A DNA stretch of 61,021 nucleotides, from NCBI GenBank assembly GCA_947629795.1, contig CANRFC010000013.1, forward strand, positions 1 to 61,021, in the 5' to 3' direction. The DNA is from an uncultured Oscillospiraceae bacterium (GTDB taxonomy: Bacteria; Bacillota; Clostridia; Oscillospirales; Oscillospiraceae). Position 1 is the first letter of the stretch; each line of letters opens with the position of its first letter. The translations under genes and the position numbers were made by a program. Positions 1 through 8,219 of the stretch are shown in pieces. Below the pieces are notes generated by a model. That model was not told where the DNA came from. It ran no database searches and saw only the letters and a list, made by a program, of their open reading frames with translations.

Positions 1-396
1 GCAAGGCTCCACGAGCACATCGCCAACCAGCGGAATGACATGCTGCATAAGCTGTCCACAAAGTTGGTGCGGGAAAACGATATCATCTGTATTGAGGACT
101 TGGCCCCCAAGGACATGGTAAAGGACCGCAAGCTGGCAAGGTCTGTCTCTGATGCAAGCTGGGGCGAGTTCCGGCGGCAGCTGGAATACAAGGCGGAATG
201 GTACGGGAAACAGGTAGTCACTGTTGACCGATTTTTCCCGTCCAGTCAGCTTTGCTCTGCTTGCGGCACTCAGTGGCCCGGAACCAAAGACCTCTCCGTC
301 CGGGAGTGGACCTGCCCAAGCTGCGGGGTCGTCCACGACAGGGATATCAACGCCGCGAAGAACATTCTGAACGAAGGGCTGCGCCTGTTGGTGTAG
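1..396 (+). CDS. tnpB: IS200/IS605-family TnpB (OrfB), C-terminal part
   Basis: RNA-guided endonuclease of an IS200/IS605-type transposon; only the last 131 residues are in the window, the reading frame being open from base 1. Visible are the RuvC-II motif IEDL at about residue 38, a four-cysteine zinc ribbon (CSACG ... CPSCG, about residues 84-104) and the RuvC-III motif [10 protein letters not shown] near the C-terminus. All are diagnostic of the family. The rest of the element, including any tnpA, lies upstream of the window. The gene is followed directly by the transposon right end, as is usual in this family. Confidence 0.93.
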   Translation, partial: ARLHEHIANQRNDMLHKLSTKLVRENDIICIEDLAPKDMVKDRKLARSVSDASWGEFRRQLEYKAEWYGKQVVTVDRFFPSSQLCSACGTQWPGTKDLSVREWTCPSCGVVHDRDINAAKNILNEGLRLLV

Positions 397-523
397 CCAG
401 TCCATGTGGTAGGGCGGGACACGCCCGAACCAAACGCTCGGGGAGACCGCGTAAGACCTCTCATGGTGAAGGCAATGGTCGCTGAACCGAGAATCCCCCG
501 GCTTTAGCCGTGGGGAGTGTCAA
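1..523 (+). mobile_element. IS200/IS605-type element, 3' part with right end
   Basis: The segment after tnpB ends in a hairpin at about 495-515 (CCCC-GGCT, loop TTA, AGCC-GGGG) followed by GTGTCAA, the typical subterminal hairpin and TCAA end of this family. The element appears to stop at about 523, immediately at the stop codon of the opposing mannosidase gene, whose TGA is supplied by the TCA at 520-522. The left end is outside the window. Confidence 0.8.
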
Positions 524-540
524 CGGATGTCGTACACGCT
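397..540 (+). ncRNA. Putative omega RNA (reRNA) scaffold and guide of TnpB
   Basis: In characterised TnpB systems the guide RNA derives from the 3' end of tnpB and the transposon right end, with a guide of roughly 16-20 nt taken from DNA just outside the element. Here the right-end hairpin (495-515) ends at about 523, so the guide would begin with CGGATGTCGTACACGC (524-539). That stretch is the last coding portion of the neighbouring mannosidase gene read antisense. The 5' limit of the RNA cannot be seen from sequence; it may start inside tnpB. Confidence 0.5.
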
Positions 541-2943
541 GCGCACCTTTACCTGGTTGGGCCTTCCCCGCAGGATCTTCACCCGGCGCTCTCCTCCGTT
601 CATATCAAAAAAGTTGTCCTCCAGGACCGTATCCCCACCGGCCTGGAGCTCCACGCCGCGGGCATAGGCCCCGGCCGTTACCACGATCTCGTCTCCTTCT
701 ATTCTCGCCGTGAGCTTTGGATCCGCAAAGCGGAAATGCTTGGGAGGACAGAACAGGACAGAACCCTGCCCCACGCTGTTCCCCGACGGATCGACCAGCT
801 CATAGGAATAATAGCACCCATAGGTGTCCTGCCCGGAGAAGTCCTGCACAGGCAGCCACACCGCACTCAGGGCGGGGACCGTTACCGCAAAGGAGCCCTC
901 CTCGATCACGGAGGCGTCGGGGCGGCGCAGCGCCCAATGTACAGTGCCCTGAAATTCGGCTCTGGTCTCGTTGCTGACATTCAGGCGGGCACTCTTGATC
1001 AAATCGAAGGGTTCGGCGTTGACGTTGGTGTTCTGGGAGAGGATCCCCTCCTCATGGCAGGAGATCAGCACCGGAGCGAAGAACCGCTTGGCGAAATAGT
1101 GCAGGGCTTTCCAGCGGCCGTAATAGTCGATGCTGGACCAGCTTGCCACCGGCCAGCAGTCGTTGAGCTGCCAGATCACCGCCCCCATACAGCGGCCCCG
1201 GTTGCGCCGCCAGTGTTCCACCCCGTACTGCATGGCCTGCGCCTGCAGCAGCTGGGAGGCATAGACCAGCAGATCGAGACTGCCGGGGTACAGGTACATC
1301 TGGGACAGGTAGCTGACGATCTTGCCGTTGGCGGAGGCGTTCCTCTGGTGCTTTTCCATGATGTAGGAGAAGATATTCCTGTCCTCCGGCTCGGTGAAGC
1401 TCTCAATGGTCTCCATGCAGGGGAAGGACTGGAACCCGAACTCGGAGACATAGCGGAAATAGTGATTGCGGTAGTCGGTGAAGGGCAGCAGGCCGTGCCA
1501 GACCATCCAGTAGTGGACATCCCCCCGGTCGGGGTCCTGGGGCGCGTCGAAGCTGCCGCCGCTGGAGGGACTGGCGGGCCAGTAGAAGGTCTGGGGGTCC
1601 TCCGTCTTCAGGATCTTGGGGATGAGGTACTCGTACATTTTGATATAGTCCGCCTTCTGACGGGGACAGGAGACCCATTCCCCCTTGTTCACAAAGTCCT
1701 CCATCTCATTGTTGCCACACCACAGCGCCAGGGAGGCGTGGTGCCGCAGGCGGCGGACATTATCCACGATCTCGGCGGTGATGTTTTCCTCGAAGTCCTC
1801 CGTCAGGTCGTACACGGCGCAGGCGAACATGAAGTCCTGCCACACCAGCAGGCCCAGCTCGTCACAGATATCATAGAAAAAGTCGTCAGGATAGTAACCG
1901 CCGCCCCAGACCCGCACACAGTTCATGTTGGCTCTCCTGGCGTCCTCCAGCAGGCGGCGGGTGCGTTCCGGGTCCACCCGGGGGAGCAGACTGTCCTCCG
2001 GAATATAATCTGCGCCCATGGCGAAGACCTCCACGCCGTTGACGCAGTGGGCAAAGCTCTCACCCCATTGATCCTTATGGCGGCTGACCGTCATGGTCCG
2101 CAGGCCGATCCGGCGCTCCCAGCAGTCCAGGTCTTCCCCCAATTCCACCCGGACGGTATAAAGCGGCTGTTCTCCCAGGCCTGCCGGCCACCAGAGCTGT
2201 GGGTCTTCGATCACCACAGCGGCTCTTTCGCCGCCGGCCTTCCAAACGGTGCCGTCCGGGGCGGTGACTTCCACCGAAACGTCCGCTTTCGCATCTGTCA
2301 GACGGGTCACATGGGTATTGATCTCCAGCGTGACCCTGCCCGGCTCATGCCGCTGCAGGACCTGGACGTCCCGGATCCGGGCCGACTGAACACCGATGAT
2401 GGAGATGTCCCGCCAGATGCCTGCGTCCGGCAGTCGGGGACCCCAGTCCCAGCCGAACATGCAGTGGGCCTTCCGGATCAGGGGGAAGCCCACCATGGCG
2501 TCGCAGGTGCCGTCTGCGGGGGACTTGGCATAGGCGTCCCGGATATATTTCGTAGGGGATGCAAAGCGGACCGCGACCGTATTCTCGCCGGGATGAAGAA
2601 CGGGCTTCACATCAAACTCCCATATCCTGTGCATGTTGTTGGCAAAACCCACTTCCACGCCGTTCACATAGACCGAGGCAATGGTATCCAGTCCCTCACA
2701 GCGCAGCAGCAGCCCATCGCTGTCCAGAAGGCCGCCGTCAACAAAAAAGCTCCGGCTGTAATGGAAGTCGAACTCCATGAGCTTTAAGGCATCATTTTCA
2801 TTGTCGCGGTAGAAGGGGTCGGGGATCAGGTTCGCGGACAGAAGGTCATGATAGACCGAGCCGGGAACGGTGGCGGGAATTGTCCCAAAATCGCTTCCGG
2901 GGATCTCCAGGCGCCAGGAGCCGCAGAGTGAGAGCTTTTTCAT
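520..2943 (-). CDS. Glycoside hydrolase family 2, beta-mannosidase type
   Basis: Exo-acting hydrolase releasing terminal beta-linked mannose from oligosaccharides; no signal peptide, so probably cytoplasmic. The 807-residue length suits bacterial GH2 mannosidases. It has an N-terminal jelly roll beginning MKKLSLCGSWRLE, the WGGGYYPDDFFYDICDELGL block with the downstream GNNE acid/base motif (LWCGNNEMEDF) and a C-terminal beta-sandwich. The start is the ATG at 2943, with GGAGGT about 8 nt upstream and a strong promoter at 2975-3003. The reading frame ends VRSVYDIR, and its stop codon is formed by the end of the adjoining IS200/IS605 element, so the last residue may differ from the ancestral protein. 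Confidence 0.9.
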   Translation of the reverse strand: MKKLSLCGSWRLEIPGSDFGTIPATVPGSVYHDLLSANLIPDPFYRDNENDALKLMEFDFHYSRSFFVDGGLLDSDGLLLRCEGLDTIASVYVNGVEVGFANNMHRIWEFDVKPVLHPGENTVAVRFASPTKYIRDAYAKSPADGTCDAMVGFPLIRKAHCMFGWDWGPRLPDAGIWRDISIIGVQSARIRDVQVLQRHEPGRVTLEINTHVTRLTDAKADVSVEVTAPDGTVWKAGGERAAVVIEDPQLWWPAGLGEQPLYTVRVELGEDLDCWERRIGLRTMTVSRHKDQWGESFAHCVNGVEVFAMGADYIPEDSLLPRVDPERTRRLLEDARRANMNCVRVWGGGYYPDDFFYDICDELGLLVWQDFMFACAVYDLTEDFEENITAEIVDNVRRLRHHASLALWCGNNEMEDFVNKGEWVSCPRQKADYIKMYEYLIPKILKTEDPQTFYWPASPSSGGSFDAPQDPDRGDVHYWMVWHGLLPFTDYRNHYFRYVSEFGFQSFPCMETIESFTEPEDRNIFSYIMEKHQRNASANGKIVSYLSQMYLYPGSLDLLVYASQLLQAQAMQYGVEHWRRNRGRCMGAVIWQLNDCWPVASWSSIDYYGRWKALHYFAKRFFAPVLISCHEEGILSQNTNVNAEPFDLIKSARLNVSNETRAEFQGTVHWALRRPDASVIEEGSFAVTVPALSAVWLPVQDFSGQDTYGCYYSYELVDPSGNSVGQGSVLFCPPKHFRFADPKLTARIEGDEIVVTAGAYARGVELQAGGDTVLEDNFFDMNGGERRVKILRGRPNQVKVRSVYDIR

Positions 2944-2974
2944 CAGGCATACCTCCACCAGGATCTTTGCGGAT

Positions 2975-3003
2975 AGTATAGGGCGGCGTTTCGGTAATGT
3001 CAA
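2975..3003 (-). promoter_or_regulatory. Sigma-A-type promoter of the mannosidase gene
   Basis: TTGACA (3003-2998), 17-nt spacer, TATACT (2980-2975) on the minus strand, 32 nt before the start codon: a near-consensus promoter. The rest of the 320-base gap (2944-3263) holds no convincing gene, only this promoter and the hairpin at 3202-3238. Confidence 0.85.
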
Positions 3004-3201
3004 CTCAATTGTCGTGACAGTCTGCTGCTGTTTCAATAATTCGTGGACCAGCTTTAACTTGACAGGCCTCCGGGATGATCGTACATTTCCATGTTTTCCA
3101 TCATTTCCTTGGACCCTTGAAATCGCGGCGGCGGTCAATTTGACAAAGCTTTCTTTTGATGCGCTGCGGCATCTGAACAGCTCCTCCCGGTACGAAACAA
3201 A

Positions 3202-3238
3202 GCCCCCATCCAAACGGTACGGACCGCAGGATGGGGGC
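3202..3238 (-). terminator. Terminator after pncB
   Basis: Perfect 10-bp stem GCCCCCATCC (3202-3211) / GGATGGGGGC (3229-3238) with a 17-nt loop, 25 nt downstream of the pncB stop on the minus strand. The T-run is weak. Confidence 0.65.
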
Positions 3239-3263
3239 ACTTCATTCTTTGCCTTTTGGGGCG

Positions 3264-4712
3264 TCAGCCCTGCTCCTCCAGGAGCTTCTGCTTGATGTCC
3301 CAGAGCTTGGGGCTCAGGTCCACGTAGTAGTTGTGGGGATTCTCGAACCGCTTGACCTCGTCCCACTGGAGGTCGATCTGCTCCTGGCAGTAGGAGCGGG
3401 CCTGCTGGATGGTGGGCAGCTGATAGACCAGCTCGCCGCCTTGGAAAATGGGCTTTAAGAGCTCCTCGGCCCGGAAGTTGGTGAAGGTCTTCCGCTTCCA
3501 GGTGGCGTCGGGGTCGAAGAGCTCCAGGGGTTTCGTGTCGTCGATGACCTCGTCGTGGACGCACACCACGTCGGCAAAGGCCTTGCCGTCGGCGCGGTCG
3601 TAGAGGCGGTAGACCTTCTTGAAGTGGGGGGTGGTGATCTTGGCGGGGTTCTCGGAGATCTTGATCTTGGGGATCACCGTGCCGTCCTTGGCCTCGATGG
3701 CCACCAGCTTGTACACCCCGCCGAAGACCGGCTCGGACTTGGAGGTGATGAGCCGCTCGCCCACGCCGAAGGCGTCGATCTTGGCACCCTGGAGGAGCAG
3801 GTCCCGGATGATGTACTCGTCCAGGGAGTTGGAGGCGAAGATCTTGCAGTCGGTGAGCCCGGCGTCGTCCAGCATCTTCCGGGCCTTCCGGGAGAGGTAG
3901 GCCAGATCGCCGGAGTCCAGGCGGATGCCGCAGGAGGTGATGCCCTGGGGGAGCAAAATTTCCTTAAAAGCCTTGATGGCGTTGGGCACGCCAGACTGAA
4001 GGACGTTGTAGGTGTCCACCAGGAGGGTGGCGTTGTGGGGGTAGAGCTTGCAGTAGGTGCGGAAGGCGGTGAGCTCGTCGGGGAACATCTGGACCCAGGA
4101 GTGGGCCATGGTGCCCCCGGCGGGGGAGCCGTAGAGCTGGTCGGCCTGGGTGCAGGCGGTGCCGGCGCACCCGGCGATATAGCTGGCCCGGGCGCCCAGG
4201 ATGGCGGCGTCGGGGCCCTGGGCCCGGCGGGAGCCGAACTCGCTGATGGGCCGGCCCTGGGCGGCACGGACGATGCGGTTGGTCTTGGTGGCGATGAGGG
4301 ACTGGTGGTTCAGGGTGAGGAGGATGAAGGTCTCCACAAACTGGGCCTGGATGGCGTTGGCCCGGACGGTGAGGATGGGCTCGCCGGGGAAGATGGGCGT
4401 CCCCTCGGGCACCGCCCAGATGTCCCCCGCGAAGTGGAAGTGGCGGAGATAGTCCAAAAAGCCCTCGCTGAAGCAGCCCTTGGAGCGGAGGTAGGCGATG
4501 TCCTCCTCGCTGAAGCGCAGGTTCTGGATGTAGTCCACCACCTGCTCCAGGCCGGCGCACACGGCAAAGCCGCCGCCGTCGGGAACGTTGCGGAAGAACA
4601 CATCGAAGTAGCAGATCTGGTCGGCCATGCCGGTCTCAAAGTAGCCGTTGCCCATGGTGAGCTCGTAGAAGTCGCAGAGCATGGTGTAGTTGATATGCTT
4701 GTCCATTGACAT
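3264..4712 (-). CDS. pncB: Nicotinate phosphoribosyltransferase
   Basis: Makes nicotinate mononucleotide from nicotinate and PRPP with ATP hydrolysis, the entry step of the Preiss-Handler NAD salvage route, in the cytoplasm. The 482-residue protein has the full family length and recognisable blocks: TMLCDFYELTMGNGYFE near the N-terminus, EFGSRRAQGPDAA and MAHSWVQMFPDELTAF in the middle, GIRLDSGDLAYLS after that. An AAGGGG site precedes two possible starts: ATG at 4712 (about 4 nt away) and ATG at 4706 (about 10 nt away, giving MDKHINYTM). The second has better spacing. A TATAAT lies at 4744-4739. It appears monocistronic. Confidence 0.95.
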   Translation of the reverse strand: MSMDKHINYTMLCDFYELTMGNGYFETGMADQICYFDVFFRNVPDGGGFAVCAGLEQVVDYIQNLRFSEEDIAYLRSKGCFSEGFLDYLRHFHFAGDIWAVPEGTPIFPGEPILTVRANAIQAQFVETFILLTLNHQSLIATKTNRIVRAAQGRPISEFGSRRAQGPDAAILGARASYIAGCAGTACTQADQLYGSPAGGTMAHSWVQMFPDELTAFRTYCKLYPHNATLLVDTYNVLQSGVPNAIKAFKEILLPQGITSCGIRLDSGDLAYLSRKARKMLDDAGLTDCKIFASNSLDEYIIRDLLLQGAKIDAFGVGERLITSKSEPVFGGVYKLVAIEAKDGTVIPKIKISENPAKITTPHFKKVYRLYDRADGKAFADVVCVHDEVIDDTKPLELFDPDATWKRKTFTNFRAEELLKPIFQGGELVYQLPTIQQARSYCQEQIDLQWDEVKRFENPHNYYVDLSPKLWDIKQKLLEEQG

Positions 4713-4812
4713 CAGGCCCCTTTCGGGTAATTTTCCATATTATACCCCCGGAGAGAGGAAAAGGGAAGGAAAATCTGGATTTTCACAAAGAAACCGGGGA
4801 ATGTCCGGGGAT

Positions 4813-6143
4813 TCAGGCGTAGCCGTATTTTTCCCGGTTGGCCCGGAGGAAGGCCAGGCTCACCGCCAGGGCCAGGGCCTCGGCCAGGACGCGGGCCCAC
4901 CACACCCCGTTGATGCCCAGCAGCCGGGGCAGCAGGAGGATGGAGACCACCTGGAACAGGAGGGTGCGCAGAAAGGAGATGGCGGCGGACACCGGGCCGT
5001 CTCCCAGGGCGGTGAAGAAGGAGGAGGCGAAGATGTTAAAGCCCCAGAAGAGGAAGGAGACCGAGTACATCCGGAAGGCGGCGACGGTGAGGGAGAGCAG
5101 CCCGGCGTCGTACCCCACGAAGACGAAGGAGAGGGGGCGGGCCAGGGCCAGGGCGGCGGCGGTCATGGCCAGGGACATGGCGGCGATGGAGGTCAGGCAC
5201 TTGCGGTAAAGGCTTTTGAGCTCATCGGTGTTCCCGGCGCCGTACTGGTAGCTGAAGATGGGGGCGGAGCCCATGGAGAAACCGATGAGCACGGCGGCGA
5301 AGATAAAGTTGGTGTACATGAGGACGGTGTAGGCCGCCACCCCCTGCTCCCCCGCCAGGTCCATGAGGGTGCGGTTATAGAGGACGGTGACCAGGGAGGC
5401 CGAGATGTTGGTCATCAGCTCGGAGGAGCCGTTGGTGCAGCTCTTCAGCAGCATCCGGGGGTAGAGGCGGGTCTTTACCAGCTGCAGGGGGCTGGAGTTG
5501 GGCAGGAGGAAGTAGATGAGGGGGATGAGACCACCCACGGCGTACCCCGACACGGTGGCCAGGGCGGCGCCGGCCACGCCCCAGCGGAAGACGGCGATGA
5601 AGAGGTAGTCCAGGGCCATGTTGGTCCCTCCGGCGGCCAGGGAGAGCCAAAGGCCCATCTTGGGCCGCTCGGCCACCACGCAGAAGCTCTGGAAGGAGTT
5701 CTGGAGCATGAAGAAGACGCTGCCGGCGATCATGATGGAGCCGTAGGTGACGCAGCGGTCCATCATGGCCCCGTTGGCGCCCAGAAGGGTGCACAGGGGG
5801 CGCATAAAGAGAAGGCACGCCCCTCCCAGGGTCAGGCCCACCGCCACGAGGCGAGGATGAGGGTGGTGAAGTACTGCCTGGCCTTTTCCCTCTCGCCGGC
5901 GCCCATGGCCTGGGCCACCTCGGCGCTGCCGCCGGTGCCCAGCATGAAGCCGAAGGCTCCCACCACCATGGGCAGGGGGTAGACCACGTTGACGGCGGCC
6001 AGGGCCAGGTCCCCCTCCACGTTGGACACGAACAGGCCGTCCACCACCGAGTAGATGGAGGTGACGATCATCATAGCGATGGAGGGGAGGGTGAAGCGGA
6101 AGAGACGGGAATAATTGAAATGGTCGGAAAGCTGGATATTCAT
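4813..6143 (-). pseudogene. MATE-family multidrug exporter, frameshifted
   Basis: A Na+- or H+-coupled multidrug/toxin exporter of the MATE family in the membrane. The first part (6143 to about 5848) begins MNIQLSDHFNYSRLFRF and runs to ...FTTLILAS. The remainder is in another frame (from about 5847 to 4813, beginning VAVGLTLGGACLLFMRPL). Adding one base near 5848-5850 restores LILAS-VAVGL and a protein of about 443 residues with twelve expected helices, the family length. The start overlaps the marR stop by 4 nt (ATGA), so the two are translationally coupled. Either a recent single-base loss or a sequencing error; no other lesion is visible. Confidence 0.82.
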
Positions 6144-6604
6144 AGCTTACCCAGGCCGGGATACCGGCGGGACACCTCCTCTTTCAGGAAGAATAGAGAG
6201 CGCCGGGTCAGCTCGGTGAGCTGGAAGCGCTCGTCTTCGGAGAGACGGGCGAAGGCGGCGCGTTCGGCTTCGAGGAACGGGTGGATGTGGCGGAGGACAA
6301 ACTCCCGGCCCGCCGGAGTGAAACGCACCCGCTTGCCCCGGCGGTCCCCGGGGTCGGGGTCCAGGGCCACCAAGCCCCGGCGCTCCAGGGACATGAGGGC
6401 CGAGTGCCCGGTCTGCTTGGACAGGGACCAGTCGGCGTAGAGCTCACTGGGGGACAGGCCCTCCCCCCGGTCGCACAGGGTATAGAGCAGGGAGAAGCTC
6501 CCGTCGGACAGGCCCATGGCCAGGGCCAGCCGGTGGAAGAACTGCTCGGTCTCCTTGTTGATCTGGATGAAATCGCTGTAATTTGCTGCCGGCCGGTCAG
6601 GCAT
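6140..6604 (-). CDS. MarR-family transcriptional regulator
   Basis: A 154-residue winged-helix repressor of the MarR family, probably dimeric. The winged helix is visible as LSPSELYADWSLSKQTGHSALMSLERRGLV, followed by the wing DPDPGDRRGKRVRFT. It is the first gene of an operon with the MATE exporter, with a 4-nt overlap, and its own promoter carries a 19-bp palindrome just downstream of the -10 box. This is the usual layout of an autorepressor that derepresses an efflux pump when it binds a drug-like ligand. The ligand is unknown. Confidence 0.93.
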   Translation of the reverse strand: MPDRPAANYSDFIQINKETEQFFHRLALAMGLSDGSFSLLYTLCDRGEGLSPSELYADWSLSKQTGHSALMSLERRGLVALDPDPGDRRGKRVRFTPAGREFVLRHIHPFLEAERAAFARLSEDERFQLTELTRRSLFFLKEEVSRRYPGLGKL

Positions 6605-6633
6605 AGTGAGTCCCCCAAAAAAATAGTCCGATT

Positions 6634-6682
6634 TCGTACTTTAACAGTACGACAGTATAGTATGGAACCGGACCAATGTCAA
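6634..6682 (-). promoter_or_regulatory. Promoter and operator of the marR-MATE operon
   Basis: Minus-strand TTGACA (6682-6677), 17-nt spacer, TATACT (6659-6654). Directly after the -10 box, around the expected start of transcription, is a perfect 7-bp inverted repeat TCGTACT-N5-AGTACGA (6634-6652), the likely MarR operator. Confidence 0.8.
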
Positions 6683-6702
6683 GGGGAAAGGCAAAAAAGG
6701 CA

Positions 6703-6738
6703 AAAAAAGAGGGCCGCGCCGGGGGGGCGCGGCCCTTG
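6703..6738 (-). terminator. Terminator after the TIGR04255 gene
   Basis: On the minus strand a very stable GGGCCGCGCC hairpin is followed by a run of seven T, about 20 nt beyond the stop at 6761. Confidence 0.88.
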
Positions 6739-6760
6739 GAGAAGGGCGAGAGAAAGGGGG

Positions 6761-7543
6761 TCAGCCGATGGGGGTGGGGCCCATGGCGTCCTTGAGCTCC
6801 TGGCTGACGGCGGCGTTGAAGAGGCGCACGGCGTAGTCGTGGAGGGCGCTGAGGTCCCCGGCGATCCGGTCGGCGGGGATGGACTTGTCCACCACCGAGA
6901 AGTCCCCGTCCAGGATGAACCGGGGCTCCGGGTCCTGCTTGCCGTTGGAGTTGAGCAGGCCGGGGCCGGCGTGGAGCTTCATGTGCCGCTTGTCCCCCAG
7001 GGACATCTCCACATCCAGGGCGGACTTGGAGGCGGCCTTCTCGTCCACGTCGGGCTCGGACAGGATCCCGATGAAGGGGGCGTTGATCAGGTCGTCCCAC
7101 AGGGACTCCTGCAGCCCCAGAGCCTTCCGGGAGAAGGCGTTGACGTACCGAAGGCCGATGCGCTCGAAAAAGGCGGGCTGGTAGATCTGGATGAACAGGG
7201 CCAGGACCTTGTCCAGCTTCTGGGCGAAGTCTTCCCAGCGGGTGTAGGCCAGGGTGGACAGGGCGATGAAGTCCTTGGTCATGTTCACCTTCCACCGCCC
7301 GTCGGTGGAGATGAAGTTGTAGTTGGTGATGGGGGGGACCTGCTCCAGCTTGCCGTTGACCACCTTGGGGTTCTGCTGCTCCTGCCGGGCGGCGTAGCGG
7401 GGGAAGTCGGCCCGGATGGCCTCCTGGAACTGGACCGGGTCGGTGGAACCGATGGACAGGATGGTGGGAAAGCGGAGCTGGCAGATGGTCTCGATGAGCT
7501 GGGGGCGGACGTAGGAATAGCGGTCGTTATCGCCAAAGAGCAT
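6761..7543 (-). CDS. TIGR04255-family protein
   Basis: A 260-residue protein of a sporadically distributed family of unknown function. The family-typical opening RPQLIETICQLRFP and the middle block FFERIGLRYVNAFSR are visible; there is no signal peptide or membrane segment. The start is the ATG at 7543 (MLFGDNDRYSYVRP), with GGGAG about 9 nt upstream; the frame extends further upstream without a better site. It stands alone between marR and nrdG with its own terminator. Members are often found in variable genomic regions, but nothing here fixes a role. Confidence 0.75.
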   Translation of the reverse strand: MLFGDNDRYSYVRPQLIETICQLRFPTILSIGSTDPVQFQEAIRADFPRYAARQEQQNPKVVNGKLEQVPPITNYNFISTDGRWKVNMTKDFIALSTLAYTRWEDFAQKLDKVLALFIQIYQPAFFERIGLRYVNAFSRKALGLQESLWDDLINAPFIGILSEPDVDEKAASKSALDVEMSLGDKRHMKLHAGPGLLNSNGKQDPEPRFILDGDFSVVDKSIPADRIAGDLSALHDYAVRLFNAAVSQELKDAMGPTPIG

Positions 7544-7602
7544 GGAAAGCGCTCCCTTCTTCGGGTAGTCTTCCTCTATTCTACCCAATTTACGGGGAAA
7601 TG

Positions 7603-8127
7603 TCAATCGTCCCAGAGTACGATCTTCCCGGCTTCCAGGGTCTTGGGCACGTCGATGAGCCGCTGGTTGGAGGAGCCCCGGAAGCGCAGGGTGATGTCGT
7701 GGAGCTCCTCCACGAACCGGCCGTCCACCAGCACGTCAAGCTGGGCGAGAAGCTCGTCAGTGACCTCGCAGCGGCAGTGGCAGGGCTCCTGGCCGGTGAG
7801 CTGCTCCCAGGTGAAGCCGGAGTAAGCCCAGATGGTCTTGTGGGGAAGCTCCTGACGCACCCGCTTCAGGAAGGGCAGCAGGCCCCGCTGGTTGGCCGGC
7901 TCCATGGGCTCACCCCCCAGGAGGGTCAGGCCGTCGATGAAGGGGAGGGAGAGCTCCTTGAGGAGGTGGTCCTCGGTCTCGGCGGTGAAGGGCTCCCCAT
8001 AGGCGAAGTCCCAGGTCTCGGGCTGGAAGCAGTTCTTGCAGTGGTTGGTGCAGCCCGAGACGAAGAGGGTCACCCGGACGCCGATGCCGTCGGCGATGTC
8101 CCGGGTCTTGATGTTGCCGTAGTGCAT
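7603..8127 (-). CDS. nrdG: Anaerobic ribonucleotide reductase-activating protein
   Basis: Radical-SAM activase that installs the glycyl radical on NrdD. The 174-residue protein has the CxxxCxxC cluster motif (CTNHCKNC, about residues 27-34) in the family setting IGVRVTLFVSGCTNHCKNCF, and GGEP at about residue 77, the SAM-binding element. The start is the ATG at 8127 (MHYGNIKTRD), with GGAG about 10 nt before it. Unusually it is not next to nrdD: a divergent XRE-type gene lies between them, so the two are separate transcripts. Confidence 0.94.
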   Translation of the reverse strand: MHYGNIKTRDIADGIGVRVTLFVSGCTNHCKNCFQPETWDFAYGEPFTAETEDHLLKELSLPFIDGLTLLGGEPMEPANQRGLLPFLKRVRQELPHKTIWAYSGFTWEQLTGQEPCHCRCEVTDELLAQLDVLVDGRFVEELHDITLRFRGSSNQRLIDVPKTLEAGKIVLWDD

Positions 8128-8219
8128 AGAGATCGCTCCTTTTTTGAAAATCAACCAGGGGTTTGGTGACAAGCCCCGGTAAGAGATGGTAAGATATGGG
8201 GCAGAAGGGACGTGAGGAA

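Noticed and set aside
517-2787. Long open frame (756 codons) opposite the mannosidase gene
   Set aside because: Shadow of a G+C-rich gene: no ribosome site, no family pattern, low-complexity Gly/Val/His composition. The minus-strand frame is a clear GH2 enzyme.
2944-3263. Coding remnant upstream of the mannosidase gene
   Set aside because: The frame is open but has no recognisable pattern and contains a consensus promoter near its end; treated as control region.
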